From Motacilla alba alba (lineage: Eukaryota; Chordata; Aves; Passeriformes; Motacillidae): a stretch of DNA of 64,000 bases. The translations under genes were made by a program, and so were the position numbers. Where the stretch lies: positions 69,813,801 to 69,877,800 of the forward strand of contig NC_052017.1 in the NCBI RefSeq assembly GCF_015832195.1. The letters run 5' to 3'. Under the pieces are notes generated by a model. The model had not been told where the DNA came from. It worked only from the letters and a program-made list of their open reading frames with translations, and did no database searches. Shown here one piece after another: positions 35,481-48,242 of the stretch; positions within the stretch are counted from its first letter, which is position 1, and each line of letters begins with the position of its first letter.

Positions 35481-38400
35481 AAAACATCTCCATGGTCTGT
35501 TTTGTTGTCCCATTCCATGAGCCTTGCCTTTCTCTCCCTCAGGGCAGAAGCTGCTTCGCCAAATACTGTTTTGCAGCTGCACAGCTATGGATACCACCTT
35601 TGGATACCAACACTCTGTAAGGGCTATTCATGCTTCTCCACTGGAAAAATGAAGTGAGCCTGAAGTGTCCCTGCCAACCTGGCAGTTCTGGTGGTAGCAC
35701 TGGTTGTGCCTGAGACATATAATGAAGCCCAGACAAGCAGTAGCTTGTGGAGTTCACTAGTCCCACAGGTCCCTGCCAAGGGTTAAGTGTGGGCATTTTT
35801 AAAGTGTGTTTCTGAATCGGGATGCTTGCTTGTTTTGGAGACTGATTTATTTCCTCCTGTTCGTGTTTGGGATCAGAGCACTTGTTTCCTCTGACTCCTG
35901 ATGCCTCTGCGGTCTCTTTGGACTGCAGCTCTGTGAGGAAGGGACTCTTAGTTTGCTGAGAAGCTGGCACAGTAAGGCTTCTTGGCATCACCATAGCCCA
36001 GAAGATCAATAATAATAAATAGTGAAGACATTACAGATGCCTTAAATCAAGCAGTCATATGGAAAAAGAGTTTGTGTTCCCCGTGGCTGTAACGTGTATG
36101 CCTTATAGGTGGGTCAGGAGATTGTGTTAGGAGTCCAAATGCCAGATGTGCATCTCAGAATCCTTGCTTTTGGATGGCAGAAGCTGGGGAGTGGAGGTGG
36201 AGGTGGGATTTCAGCCCCTTAATTCTATATAAATATAGCTCTGTGGTTTAATGTGCACAGCAGTAGCTCTGTGGTTTATCATTTACTGAGAACTATGCTT
36301 TTCTAAGAAAATGCTCTCTTCCTGGTGCATATCTAAGCCAAGGCCTCCGCTGTCATTTCGTAAACTGTAAGGATTACTCTTTAAAATAGCTGTTTGGTAG
36401 CAATAAGGCCAAACAATTGCCCGATTCACGCTGCAGGTGAGTTTAACAGAAATCATATTGACTAAAGCTAGTCTGAGCAAGACAGCAGTGTTGCATTTGA
36501 GTATTTGCCAAGAAAAACCTGTAAGTTCCTAAAACTGGCTGCAAGGACAAGGGATTAGGCTGTCCTTCCAAGTCTGTAAATAAGGTCCTCAGACACTTTT
36601 TCCACTTGGGAACATGAGCACAGACTGTTTATATTTTTTAAAGAAAAAATTTAAAAATACCATGATTTTGTAGATAGCAAACAGTCAGCTTTGCAGTTGC
36701 TCAGCTACCAGCATGTGGGTAGTTTGATGTTCTTTTCTAATCAGGAATGCATTGTGATACTGCTGTTCCTTGCAGTGAAAGGTCACTGCATTTTTAATTT
36801 ATATTCACTGTTTGTATTTTTCTAATAAATCACACCCTCTGATAAACCAAATGACTAGAACCACAGAGCAAATGAAACTGTGAAACAAACCCTTTCCTGT
36901 TGCACCTGTACGGATCCTGAATTTCCAAAAAAAGGTGCATTTTCAGTGACATAATCAGCTATTGGGAGGTGGGTGCACTCAGTATAGCTTTGTGGCTTTG
37001 AGCTGCCAGAGTATTTTGTGGTGCTTGTTTGTAAGCACAGATATTTAGTTTCAGAATTAGTACAGGACCTGAGTAGTTGACAGCCCAAGCTGTTATGACT
37101 ACACCACAATGCAGAAATATATTGAAGTGCAAGTTCCAAAAAGTACAACTTGATATTTATGATGCTGATAAAAAGCATCGTCTGCTCTATCTGTTCAGGA
37201 AAGACCAAAGCCACTGCTTTGTTGCTGGCCTTTATGCAATGCAACTCCCATGAAATGCTTCCATATAATGGATTATTGGTAGAGGGTCCTTTATTCTCTT
37301 TTCTTTCCTCTGTCCCTCCCTTAAAAAGAAAAGCAATCTGACTTTTATAGCTAAGGGCTTGCTTGTTTTCAAGTAATGACTGTTGAACTGGTGGAAAACT
37401 AGAACAAGGCGGGATTGAATCAGACTCAGAACTTCGTTTTGTCTCTGCTGGGTCACGCAGTGGGACAGTGCTTGGGTGCGGGAGGGACTGCGTCCAGGCT
37501 GGAGCTCCCTGGCTCTGAGCTGCTTGGCTTCACCTCTCCCCGGCATTCCCCTGCCGCTTAAGAAAATATTTCCATTTGTTCTCTCCAGGTACTTTATGGC
37601 AGTGCGACGTGGCCAGAGAATGAAGTCTTCCCTCTGTGAGAGAGGCAGGACAAATGTCCTTTATTTCAGTCGCTCTCTGCTTCTGGTGTTGAGCAAGCAG
37701 TCTCAGTTCTGGCACCTCTGAACTTCTGAGTACTTGCCTTTGCAAGTTTAGGCTTCCTTTGGTTGGAGAGGGTTTTTTTTGGATGTCCTGTTGCCGTAAT
37801 TTACGTATAATTTTTTCCCTTAATGAAAAGAAGAGGAAAAGAGAAGACATACGCTTTGTTTTGCAGATTCAGCTGAGACACAAAGGGTGCATTGTTCTGA
37901 CCTTCCCAGTATGCTGGTAAATTTTTTATATTGGCAAAAAGGGCCTGGACCTCAGAAGTCCTGAACACTTCTGGTTTCCCATACAAGAGCTGGGGCCTGC
38001 AGTGTGAGCCAAAACAAAATCTGGGAACTGTGATTGGCAGAATGAGCGTGTGCTGGCAGCCTGCGGGACAGAGAATTTTTTGGGGTGGCAGGGGAGCTTC
38101 CCAGCATGACTTGCCCTCTCCCCTGAGCACTGCTGCCCACTAGGCAATTGGATAGACCTCTATAGAAAATACTTGCAAGGCTCTGCAAGAGCCATTTGCA
38201 GTCATCTGAGTTTCCCCGCTGTGCTCTATGAGTCCCCAGCAAGCCGCCTGCCTCACCTCAGGTGCTGCAGCACTAGGCACGGTGCTGCCGAGCCTGGCTC
38301 TAAAGCTGTCAGGAAGATGCCTGGCTCTGATTTAGTGTCCCAGACCCCATGCATATGTCATGAGCGAGTTTGGTGTAGCAGAGAGCTGCCTCCATGAGTT

Positions 38401-39540
38401 GGTGGGAAACCTGCCTTGCAGCCAGAAATCCTGGTAACTTTGAGGGGTCCCAGGAGGTCTGGAAGGATCCGAACAGCTGAGCACAGCTGTGCTTAGGGTA
38501 GTGGGGGTTGAGCTCCTTTGCACCACTGACCCTCAGCTAATAAGGCCTAAGACAACAGGATTGGACAAAGGTAGCCCAAATATTATGTTCATTTTCTCCT
38601 TGCAGTATTTTTTTCTGGCAGCTGAAATGACTCCCTGAAGCAAGAGGTGTCATTTAAAACAGAGCAATTGTGAGTGCACAGATGCATCACTGGAGTTCAG
38701 AGGCAGCCTCCTACATCTGATGGGCAAAAGATTGTAACTGCGATTCACTTACAGGAGGGAAGGGCCCCATCCTCACTTATGGGGTTTATTTCCTTGATCA
38801 GAGGCATCTGGTTAAACTGCTGCTTTGCACTTTGCCTGTTGTTCGAAGTTTGAGAGGGAAGAAAACCTCTCCGCAGAAGATGCACAGCAGAGTTAGCAGG
38901 TGTTAAACCCTGTGTGTCAGTCAGGTATTGCAAGAGAAAGAGCAAAGGATATACTTTAGTTCTTCTGATGGAGTGTTTTCATATACTTTGTGCTCATTCA
39001 GAGGAACAACTTGCTTTTTAGTTTTATGTGGAACCAACTTTTACCATGAAATGTTTCACCTACATCCTTCCTCTCTTCCTCTGGGGTACACCCCTGCAGA
39101 CCCAGGATTAGGACTTTGGCTGCAGCAGCAGGAATGCTGCAGGCTTGCCCTGGGACCTGTCCTGTCTGTGCTTTCTGCAGGAGCCCCTGTGAGGAGAGCC
39201 CAACTTTTGCCTCCTGTGGGAAATGCTTACAGGACCATTGGAGCTAGCAGGGCATGGGATGCCTCTGCCTGCCCCCACCCTGTTTCCCCAGGGCCAATGT
39301 GATTCCTGGTCCCTACTCACTACTCCAGGAGGGATGACACAGGTGCTTCTGGTCCCCTCCTGCCCCATCTCAGCAGTGGGCTGAGCACGAGCCCAAACAG
39401 AGGCATCTGCATCAAGGCACGGGGACCGCCGAGAGCCTGGTAAATGCTGGGGCGGAGGTAACCATAGATGGCTCTGATTCATTTGGCTTCCTGTCTCTCT
39501 CTAAGAAAAGGATGTAAATAGCCAAAAGCAGGGGATTCCA
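35481..39540. other. Non-coding unique DNA
   Basis: No gene is recognised. A 156-codon minus-strand frame at 35539-36009 starts at TTG and resembles no family. Frames around 37230-38240 overlap on both strands and look accidental. A 28-bp-spaced direct repeat of about 15 bp lies at 36236-36278. The region around 38180-38530 is moderately GC-rich. Confidence 0.55.
36236..36278. repeat. Short direct repeat, 15 bp twice
   Basis: TAGCTCTGTGGTTTA occurs at 36236-36250 and again at 36264-36278. The repeats are identical with 13 bp between them. This is a small local duplication with no recognised function. Confidence 0.75.
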
Positions 39541-39870
39541 GTGAAAAGAGCAGGCGGGTGCCGTGCGGTGCTGCGCTGTGCCAGCTGTGGCACTCGGCCT
39601 CACGGAAAGCCGGTAGTGGTGAAAGCTGGGGTTCTCAGAAGTGGGGGAGGCGCGGGCTGCTGCTGCGCCGCATCGCCCCGTCGCATCAGAGAAGCTTCCT
39701 GCAGACGGAGGAGATCGTGGAAGGAAGAACCTCTGCAGCGCCCATGACCTCGCCCCTGACTGCAGGAGAGCTGTGTCCTCGCCCCTGCGCCCTGAGCAGT
39801 GGTGGTGCTGCTGGTGCCCTCGCAGCCAGGCAGGCATCCCTGTGTTTTGGCCAGCCCCCAGCACGGGGGA
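39541..39870. promoter_or_regulatory. CpG-island-like segment
   Basis: About 22 CpG dinucleotides were counted in 330 bp with GC content near 65% by eye, giving a hand-estimated observed/expected CpG ratio of about 0.6. This is at the usual island threshold. It contains CGCGGG and a CGCCGCATCGCCCCGTCGC block. A 186-codon minus frame (39412-39972, the longest in the window) and a 130-codon plus frame (39558-39950) both cross it, and neither resembles a known protein, so the long frames are probably a by-product of few AT-rich stop codons. It may mark the promoter of a transcript or an orphan CpG island. Confidence 0.45.
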
Positions 39871-40581
39871 GGTCCCAAAGGATTGATGGCTGGAACTGCA
39901 GTGACATTTTTTCATGGGAACTTCATGTCTTGGGGCCACTGGCAGGGTAATGTGGGCAAGGTTCGTGTCCATACTTGGTGCTTATACCATGCCCATGAGT
40001 GTTGAACAACTGCCTCCTTACAGAAACACAGGCTGTCATCACCAGTGTTTTCTGTGTTGCTAATGCAATAGCAAATTGCAAAGATCCTACAGAGAGAGGC
40101 TCACACACCAGCATTCTGCTGCCATAGGAAGGCTGGTATCACTCTGGTCTTGGGGAATTGTCTGGGTGGTATCCTGGATCCAGCTATGCTCAAGATGCTT
40201 GGCAATGAGGCAGTGAGCTTCATATCTTCAATGAGGCAGTGAGAATGCTGAGGAGTCAATCCAAGAAAAGATGGCACAAAGGAGTTTCAGTTTTGTAGCA
40301 CCAAGTGTGTGCCTTTAACTGATGTAACACAGTCAAGGGACTTGAGGTGTATCAGGCACCCACTGGCAGCCAACAGACATGGGTGTTCACCTGCCTGGCT
40401 TACCTGTGATAGTAATCTCTGTATAAATCCAACATCCCAGTAGTGTTTGGATAAGGAAGCAGGGAGGATGGCTCACAACATGGTGCTGTAATTGCCTGTT
40501 TGATGTCCAGCTTCATGCTCTTGTGTCAGGGAAAGTGTCACCTCTTTAATCAATTGTCTTTAAGGCTGTTACATCTGTGTT
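39871..40581. other. Non-coding unique DNA
   Basis: Unique DNA lies between the CpG-rich segment and the sense CR1 copy. A 15-bp direct repeat (CAATGAGGCAGTGAG) is at 40203-40217 and 40229-40243. No gene is seen. Confidence 0.6.
40203..40243. repeat. Short direct repeat, 15 bp twice
   Basis: CAATGAGGCAGTGAG is found twice, 26 bp apart start to start. It is a minor local duplication. Confidence 0.8.
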
Positions 40582-40952
40582 CTTCTTCTATGAAGACAGG
40601 GTGAGGCAGCTGGGGTTGTTCCATCTAGAATAGAGAAGGCTCTGGGGAGACCTTACAGCAGCCTTCTACCATCTAAAATGGGCCTGCAAGAAAACTGGAG
40701 AGAAACCTTTTACAAGCACATGCAGGGATAGGACAAAGGGTGATGGATAGATTCAAGGAAGAAATTCTTTACTGTAAGGGTGGTGAGGCACTGGTACAGG
40801 TTCCATCCCCAGAAGTGTTCAGTGCCAGGCTGGATGCAGCTTTGAACAATCTGGTGTAGTGGAAGGTGTTCTTACTTGTGGCAGGAGGTTGTAACTGGGT
40901 GATCTTTAAGGTCCCTCCCAGCCCAAACCATTCTTCTTCTGTGGTTCCATAT
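40582..40952 (+). mobile_element. CR1 LINE 3' fragment, sense
   Basis: A 370-bp 5'-truncated CR1 in sense orientation. Matching blocks in order are TATGAAGACAGGGTGAGGCA, GCTGGGGTTGTTCCATCTAG, GGGGAGACCTTACAGCAGCC, GGAAGAAATTCTTTACTGTA, GGGTGGTGAGGCACTGGTAC and GGTGATCTTTAAGGTCCCTC, ending in CCAAACCATTCTTCTTCTGT, a decayed ATTCTATG tail. About 35 bp of the 3'-UTR before AAGAAATTC is deleted relative to other copies. No open frame remains. It lies about 5.1 kb downstream of, and in opposite orientation to, the larger copy. Similarity to the family is about 80% by eye. Confidence 0.93.
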
Positions 40953-43900
40953 GTAAAAGATGCAAAAATACAAGAGCTGGGGGCAGAACTGAGGCCCAAA
41001 GCAGTAATCTGGTGCAGAGTTTGAGATCTTTTTTGGAGTGCAGCTTTCTGAGACAAGGTTGCAGTGACAAAGCTTCTATCACTTTTGGGACCTGAGCATG
41101 GTTCATATGGGACAGGGTTGTTAATAGAGCTGTTCTTATTTAGAAGTAGCTTCGTATATAAGTGGAACTCAAAGAACTCATTTCTCTTCTATTTTCTGTA
41201 CCATAAGCCTAAAATTTTTCTTTGTCAGTGGTGAAGTTGCATGCAGGAGAAGGTGAGAGGCACAGTGCTTTTTACAGGGAGCAGTAACCTTATACGAAAT
41301 ACATTCAAAGCACAGAGAAAAAGCAGGGGTGGGTAAGGAAGAGCTAGCTATATCGTCTAAGTGAGTGCTGTGGGGATGCTTCAAGGTGATAAACCTGTTC
41401 ACCCATAATGAAATAATCAATGCAACAGATACTAGCAAACCCCCCAAAAATTTCACATACAGATTGGTTATTTAGGAATACATTTGTTAGTAGCAGACAA
41501 AGTTAATCAAGGTGATCTCTTTTCCTCACCATCTTCACTTCCCTGCCAATGCACTCCTATCCCTTTCAGACTGCTCAAAATGGATTCTGCTGCCTTCCTG
41601 TAAGAAATTCAAGCTCCACCTGTGTTTAATTAGATATTGGATAACCTGGGTTGTTGTATTACGAACATCTAGGCCAAAAGTCTAGAAAAACAAATCAGTC
41701 CAAGGTCAAAGTGCAATAGTTCCAATTTTAAGCCAAGTAAAGTGATAAAAGGTATAGAGAAAGACTCCTGAAAAATGTAAGAAAATTGTTAAAACCCCCC
41801 CCCCCCCATATTAAGTAAACTCTGTTGCTTGTATCTGCTGGCTTGTAACACATTTGTGATTACATAAAGTAACAAACATATAAAATGATCTTTCTCAAAG
41901 ACACATGAAAATAAATAATTTTTGCAAGAAGTTCTTTTGCATTCTTTTTGGTGTTCTACAGGACATTTTAGATATACAAGGTAAATCCTACTTGCAGAAA
42001 CCAAGGATAAAGACATTATTTTTCTTTAAATGCTCTGGCTGGTTTTTGAACAAAGGAAAGAAAGCACAGTGTGCACACTTGTAAAGGGAGTGCTCCAGTC
42101 ATTATGCAGCATTTCCGTGGGCTAAGGTACCACACAGGGAGTGTGGGGATCTGCAATTTGCTGCTACCCCAGTGATGGAAAGTGGGACAGGCAGGGTTTG
42201 TAGGCAGCAGTGGTATCCTTACAGCATTGCTACCCCAGTGGATGGTGGTGGGGAACAGATGCACGTTTGGGCAGCCATTCTTTGTTGCAATTCATGCTGG
42301 ATCTCACAGTGGTTCCTGGGTGAGGGCATCTGCTGCTCCATTATAGGGATTGTTCCTCCCTCTGTCTCAACAAATTAGCTGTGAGATGTGAAAACACTAC
42401 AGCAGGTGGGGCTTGCTGCATTTTCTCCTCAGGATATTCAAACCCACAGTGTTGAGTTTGAAATGAAGCGAGTGGGCCACAATCCCTTTGGGCTGGGAGA
42501 GGGATGATCCCAAGTCCTCCCATATCCCTGCAGAGTGGGGTGAGCCCAGACCCCCTGGATTAGATCAGAGAGAAGTAGTTTTGGAAGGAAGAGGAAAGCA
42601 CAGGCCTCTGGGTTATATTTTCTTCTTTGAAGGAAAGTAAGTGCTTCCAAATGTAAGTGTCTGAACTCCCTGAGGACCCAGGCATTGCTCTGCAATCCTG
42701 AGTTAACCCCACACTTTGGCCTTGGGGTGAGGGCATGGTTTGTCTCCCACATCTTCTCTGGTTTAGCTCATCGCTTAGCCAGCTGATTTCCACTTAGTCT
42801 TTTCCTAAATGTTTAAAATTCCCTCTGCTCCAAGCAGAGAAACCCCAGCTCCACACATGGGTTTGGCCAGACGCAAAGGCCAGCTGCTTGCTGGCTTGAG
42901 GCTGTCACGAATAAGGTTCTCCTCAGGCAAGGTAGGTAGGCATGTGTAATGGCAGGGGCTGATTAGAAAGCCTGTGGATTTGGCACCCTCTGCTTGGATA
43001 TGTGAAGATGTCCTTAGCTGAAAGAAATCTTTCTCAGGATCTCCATGCCACAGGATTTTGTTTTACTAGCTGCAGGCCCAGTGCAACCCGTGCCTTGTCT
43101 ACAGCTGATGAGCTTTGAAGTTCATTGCAAAACCTTCCAGCCTTCAGATGCTAAAATACATCACTCTTTCCCCCTGCCCACCCTAAGATTACAGCAGCCT
43201 AGCCCTTCCTCCTGTAACACCCACCCGGCTCTCCCTCCTTGCAGAGCTGTCACTATTGACAGTCTATGGCAGAACTGTCTTGCCTTTGATTTTTTCCCTT
43301 CGGAAAGGGGCTCAGGTCTAATGATGACACTCTGGTGGCCATAAACATCCTCATCTGCTGATCCAAGAGGTCTCCTGCCACACGTACGCCGCTCCTTAAG
43401 AACTTGTGGTCTCCTTTCACTGCAAAGGCTCAGTGAGTCAGCAAAGTTCCTTGGAGTGCTCATGTGCCTTCACAAAGAGATTTGTAAATACTGGACTTTG
43501 TTTTTGCAAAACAGCCAAGTAAAAGTTATCTGTTTATGATGTGATACCTGCAGTTGTATCTAAATACTTCGCAGCTTGCGTTTGTTAGGGCTGGCACAGT
43601 TCCTCAGCCTCCAGACCAACCCCAGTGCAGCTTTGCATGCCTTTCTGCCTTGAGATGAAGAACAGGTCTTACATTGCCACCTGCAACCTGGCTGGGAAAT
43701 GAGCTTGCTAGAGGGTAGTTAAACTTGTTTCTGATCTGTGGGAAAGAGTAAGAGTCTCCTTACATCTGCAGAGGTTAGGAACACAGTGGCTATTAACTCA
43801 CCTGGCCTACCTGCCTGTGTGTCATGCATAAGTTTCACCCACACGTTCATTTGCTAAGCTTGCAAGATTTTATATTGCAGTGTTTGGAGCCAAAAAGGGA

Positions 43901-44652
43901 GGGGAAAATGAAGCATCCCCAGATGGGCCCAGAAATATACTCCAGATGATCGATGCAGGTGATGGATCATAGTGATAGGCTTGTCTCCTGTGATGTGCAG
44001 GTTCCAAGCCACCTATGGGCCTGGTAATACAAGTCAGGACAGACAAACACAACATTGCGCCATGCTGTGTACCCCCAGCAGTCTCTTGCATGGCTCCCAA
44101 TTGGTGCTTCCCCATGGGTAAGCCTTTCATGCACCTTTCAGTGGCTTGGGACCACGGAAAAAGGCATTCATCTTTTCACACCAGGCTCCTGTGGTGATTT
44201 CTAAATCCCTTACTAACTAGATATGTCTTTTTGGTTTTCCTCCGTGTTTTGTACTTGTGTTAACACTGCTTCTGTATGTTCTTTAGTATAAATGCCTTTC
44301 TGTCTAGACTAGCAGTTTTAGGCTTTTTTTGTCATGAATTTGCCTGTGGAATTGTGGCTGTCTTTTTATAAAACCATCCTTTTATCAATTATTTCTGTTG
44401 TTATTTTTTGTTGCCCCTCAGTTATGCTAATACGTCAAGTTTGGGTACACTGACGCATTTAAATTTATTTCATACATTTCCGTGGTTGATGTTTGATTCT
44501 ACTTGATCCTAATATGGTCGTCATTATGCCCAGCCACCTGCTAAATCTTCAATCTGTAAACTTTTTTTATTTTTTGTCTATCTGAATGAGGTCAGTACTC
44601 ATCTCAAGTGTGCTGGGTGCATGACCGTCTAAGGTATTTTTTGAATGACCAC
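40953..44652. other. Non-coding unique DNA
   Basis: No gene was recognised. It holds the C13 run at 41795-41807, a weak internal duplication around 42155-42250 (a CTACCCCAGTG-type block twice), and mixed-composition sequence. Open frames are below about 105 codons and not family-like. Confidence 0.55.
41795..41807. repeat. Poly(C) homopolymer, 13 C
   Basis: Thirteen C follow GTTAAAA and precede ATATTAAG. It is a mononucleotide tract, likely unstable. Confidence 0.9.
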
Positions 44653-44712
44653 ATTAGATCTCCAGCAAATATCTCTGAGGCTGAAGTCACCAATGATGGT
44701 AATTCCTCTCTC
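44653..44712 (-). mobile_element. Old CR1-like endonuclease fragment, antisense
   Basis: A 20-residue minus-strand translation reads, from right to left, ERGITIIGDFSLRDICWRSN. The GDFxLxDICWxSN pattern matches the conserved end of the CR1 ORF2 endonuclease domain (GDFNLPDICWKSN type). A stop follows shortly downstream and nothing similar can be followed further on either side. This would be a very old, almost erased CR1-family copy, distinct from the two younger ones. The match is short, so chance is not excluded. Confidence 0.48.
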
Positions 44713-47700
44713 TACACATTACAAACAGATGGTTGAGAAGATGTTCCATTCACTGGTAAAATTTGTTCTGTAACAGATGCCTGCCAGCTGCCATTCCCTG
44801 CCCTGCTGCATGATTTTATAGAGCTAACGAGATTAAGAAACTGTTGAAATTGATTTTTGCTTCTAAATACAGCAGATCTGATTCTGAAAATGCAGGGAGG
44901 GCTCTGTCTCAGGTGGTGCAAGCTGGCGCAACTCCAGTGAAAAGTCAGTGGAGCTGAACCACTCTGCATCAGCCACGGTGCTGCTTTGAAGAGCAGCTCT
45001 CTTAAATGAAAGCGTCGGCATTAAGAAACTGACAACAGAAAGAAGTTTCCCAAGTAGAACAACAGCACAAAAATGGGAAAAAGGGAGAGTTTTGGGCAGT
45101 TTAAAAAACTACCCTTTGCTCATACCAGCAGTTCAAGACTGCTGATACATCTTGAAAAATGCCTTTCACTGGAAACTCCAGTACATCAGATAGCTCATTG
45201 CTCAGCCTCGGTGCTATGGCAGGAGGTTGTTTTGCAGCCTTCGAACTTGCTTGCTCATGAATCAATGCTTCCCACCTGTAGCCACTGGGGCTGAAGCCAT
45301 GAAACCTCCCAGGCTGAAATCCTTCTGCTGATAAAAATCTAGATTGAACTCAGCATGAAGCTGTGGAAAAATGCAGATGTGTATTTTGAGAGTCCATGGT
45401 CAGACTTTGAACAATCAGATGAGTATTAGGAGGAAAAAAATGCAGTAGTTTAAAAATAACAGATCTACTGCGTGGCAGCCATAAAAGGAGATTTTAAGGA
45501 AAGGAACAGAAAATCATGCCAGACAAACGCATTAGGAATAGCAGTTAATATGGCATGTACTAATGACAACATATATATCCAAAATAGATGTGAGAACCTT
45601 ACAGCCAGAGCACACTGTTGAAACTCCGTTAGTACAACATTCACCACATCTTCTTACCACTGCAGGCTTTTGCTGAATGGTACTACTGTTGCTTCTTCCT
45701 CCAGACAAAATTTAAACTTGGGTCAAAGCTGTAAACAGTTCTTAATTGAGTGATCCAGCTTAAAGCATTACAGGCTGCTTGAAAGCCTCTGTGACCTGAC
45801 AGATTTGAATACTGAAAAACATGACATCAGAATGACCTTTCCTTCCGCACTGTTCTCACAGCTCCTTTCTTATCAGTAGATACTTGAATCTCTGCTGTCT
45901 TCCTAGTCTTAGTGCCTGATATACTGAGTTTGCTCCATCCGTCCATCCATCCATCCATCCATCCATCCATCCATCCATCCATCCATCCATCCCACTAGGA
46001 CCTCTAGTTGCAGGGTCACTTATTCCCTCTCCTCTGTTTCATAAAGGGATGATAAGGCAGTGCCGGGTCTCAGCAGCATCCCCCAGCTATCCAGACACCG
46101 CTGTGGGCCTCCCAAACACCCTAATTCCCAGAGAACAGAACTCTGAGGTCTGTTGTGGTTTGAGATAACTGACAAAAGAGTTTGGGCCTGCCATTACCAC
46201 CCCACAAACCCAGCCCATCTTAAATCACGGCCTGCTGCCTACATCAAAAGACCTTTGTGAAGAGCACAGTTGCTCCTCTGTAACTGTTCTACATGGAGCA
46301 GGTCATCAGCTGCTTATGAGCTTTCCTTCTGTTTCTGATTTTTTTTCTCAAAAAACCCCCACAGTATGAAGTAATGTTAGAAATAAATAGTCTCATCCTT
46401 CTCCCCTAATAATAGAAAGAGGAGCTTTGTTGGGCTACATGTGATTTTCTGTGTCAGCTCCTCACCTGGGAGTTCGAGTGGGTTTCCTACAAGTTACAGC
46501 AATTTCATTCAGCAAAATCTGAAATTAAACACTTTATTTTCTGTGAATCCACAGGATGATCTTTGAATTGCTGAGCTTTTCTCAAGGTGACTTTGAAATC
46601 TATCTTCCTTGCCCCAGCAATGAGATCTCTGTGCGCGGCATACAGCTGTGATAATCCCTGGAGAGTTTTGTCCAAGCCAAGAAATTAAGAGCCCCATCTA
46701 ATGGGGTCACCGGCTGCTAATGAAGTTGCATGTTCATAAACTACAGCTACAGCTCTCAAGGGAGACTCCCCGTCATCCCTGCTTCGGGAGATGCAGTTTG
46801 TCTGTGTCATAGGAGCTCGTAGGACCTGTGGGAGCTGCTGGAGGCAATCTGCTGTGTGGGCTTTATTTTTAACCCCACCTCCCCAACCTCTAAGCAGGTT
46901 CTTCTTTCATTCCCAAATTGAACGGAACAGAGTTTTAATTTCGATGCCCTTGTCAATTTGTCAGCGGTAGTCAAATGAGAGGGGAGTTATTCAGGTTTTT
47001 TTCCTCCTGTGGAGGATCAAACAACAAATCTGTATAAGGAATTCCTGATGGAGAAGCCTAAAAGGAAGATTATGAATTTTCAAAGCCATGGCCTTGTAAA
47101 CCAAGCGTCTCTGCAGACATCATGGAACAAGAGCTCATTAGGAGTAATCATCTAAAACCTGACTGAAATGTCTGTAGCTTTTCTGACTTACACCAGATGA
47201 AGATCTGATCCATTCACCTAGTTTTAAGTTCTTGTGGTGGAGACATAATTTCCTCTGCATGCTGTAACCATTGCTCTGCACTGTGACAAGCAAATGTTTA
47301 TTGGGCTTTACAGGCCTCAGCAAGAGCTTATAGCACATCTCTTTATGGCATTTGTTTTGCTATAGATGATGTATGTTTTGGTGGGTTTGCTGGTGCTTTA
47401 TTTGATGCTCAAGATCAATCATTTCTGAAACACACCTGTGACATTTTGGGAAAAACAACTTCCACTCACTCAGTACTAATCTATCATGTTGACTTTATTT
47501 CCGGCACAGCATACCAAGAGCAAACAACTTCCTACTACTCTGTGCTTTTCAGCTAAATGCCTTTTCCAAAAGGTTAGGGAAGTGCTTGTGTCATGGAAAA
47601 AACAGAATCCAGCTACGCAGGAAATAAAGAGGTGCAGTGGATCAGGCTTAATTGAGCACTTAACAGGCTCAGACTAGCCTGAGCTTACATTAACTGAAGC

Positions 47701-48179
47701 ACTGAACCCATCCAAGCTGAACAGATGCAGGGCGTTGGGCTGTGCAGTTAAGATACACTTTAGCATGGGGTTCTTTATCTGCAGGTAGTAGCACATAGCC
47801 ACCTGGGCAGACCCCTGGAAATGACTCCCCGCGTGGGCAGGGAAGAGGGGCCTTTTGCACCTGCACAAGGCAAGATGTTCTCAGGGTCCCTGTGTACAAT
47901 ATCCTCCTCTGCCTCTCTCAAGATGCAGCTAAGGTTGTTCCTCGTGCTTTTGTTTGGTTGGTTTATTTTTTTCTCAAATCTTTGTCCTATGAAAGAGGTT
48001 TTGGGGGATGTTCTCAGGTGGCTTGGAGGCAGAAGGGCTTGGGGATGATTTTGTCCTTTCTACAAGACCTTCTCTTACAGGCCTCTGATGTCTCACTAGT
48101 GTGATGCTACTTCTTCCTTTCTAAGGAGCCGCTGTCTCAGTCAGTGTGGGAATTGCCCCACAAATCCCCACCTGACTGG
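44713..48179. other. Non-coding unique DNA
   Basis: No gene was recognised. It contains the TCCA microsatellite at 45934-45992 and otherwise unremarkable unique sequence. Open frames are short. Confidence 0.6.
45934..45992. repeat. (TCCA)n microsatellite
   Basis: About 12 pure TCCA units span 45942-45990, preceded by an interrupted unit with a G substitution (CCATCCG). It is a tetranucleotide repeat, likely polymorphic. Confidence 0.95.
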
Positions 48180-48221
48180 AAATAGTGCTTCTCAAGCTGA
48201 AAATAGTGCTTCTCAAGCTGA
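48180..48221 (+). repeat. Perfect 21-bp tandem duplication
   Basis: Two identical 21-bp units (48180-48200 and 48201-48221), each ending in TTCTCAAGCTGA, stand side by side. The second unit runs into the left arm of the long inverted repeat. Confidence 0.9.
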
Positions 48222-48242
48222 GAGTTAGTTTTTGCTAACTAG
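48189..48242 (+). repeat. Left arm of long-range inverted repeat
   Basis: This 54-bp arm matches the reverse complement of 50059-50112 at 50 of 54 positions, with all four differences being transitions. It contains two TTCTCAAGCTG copies 21 bp apart and a small internal hairpin (AGTTAG, 6-nt loop, CTAACT). Similarity stops sharply at both ends. It may be a terminal or subterminal repeat of a decayed DNA transposon, or one of two copies of an unknown dispersed repeat. Confidence 0.85.

Noticed and set aside
35539..36009. 156-codon minus-strand open frame next to the CR1 copy
   Set aside because: It starts at TTG, shows no similarity to CR1 ORF1/ORF2 or another known protein, and has no convincing splice or promoter context.
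37230..38242. Cluster of 100-130-codon frames on both strands
   Set aside because: Overlapping frames in several phases on both strands are what moderately GC-rich non-coding DNA yields by chance. No family match was seen.
42155..42250. Possible minisatellite with a CTACCCCAGTG unit
   Set aside because: Only two diverged copies share a short block, too little to call a tandem repeat.
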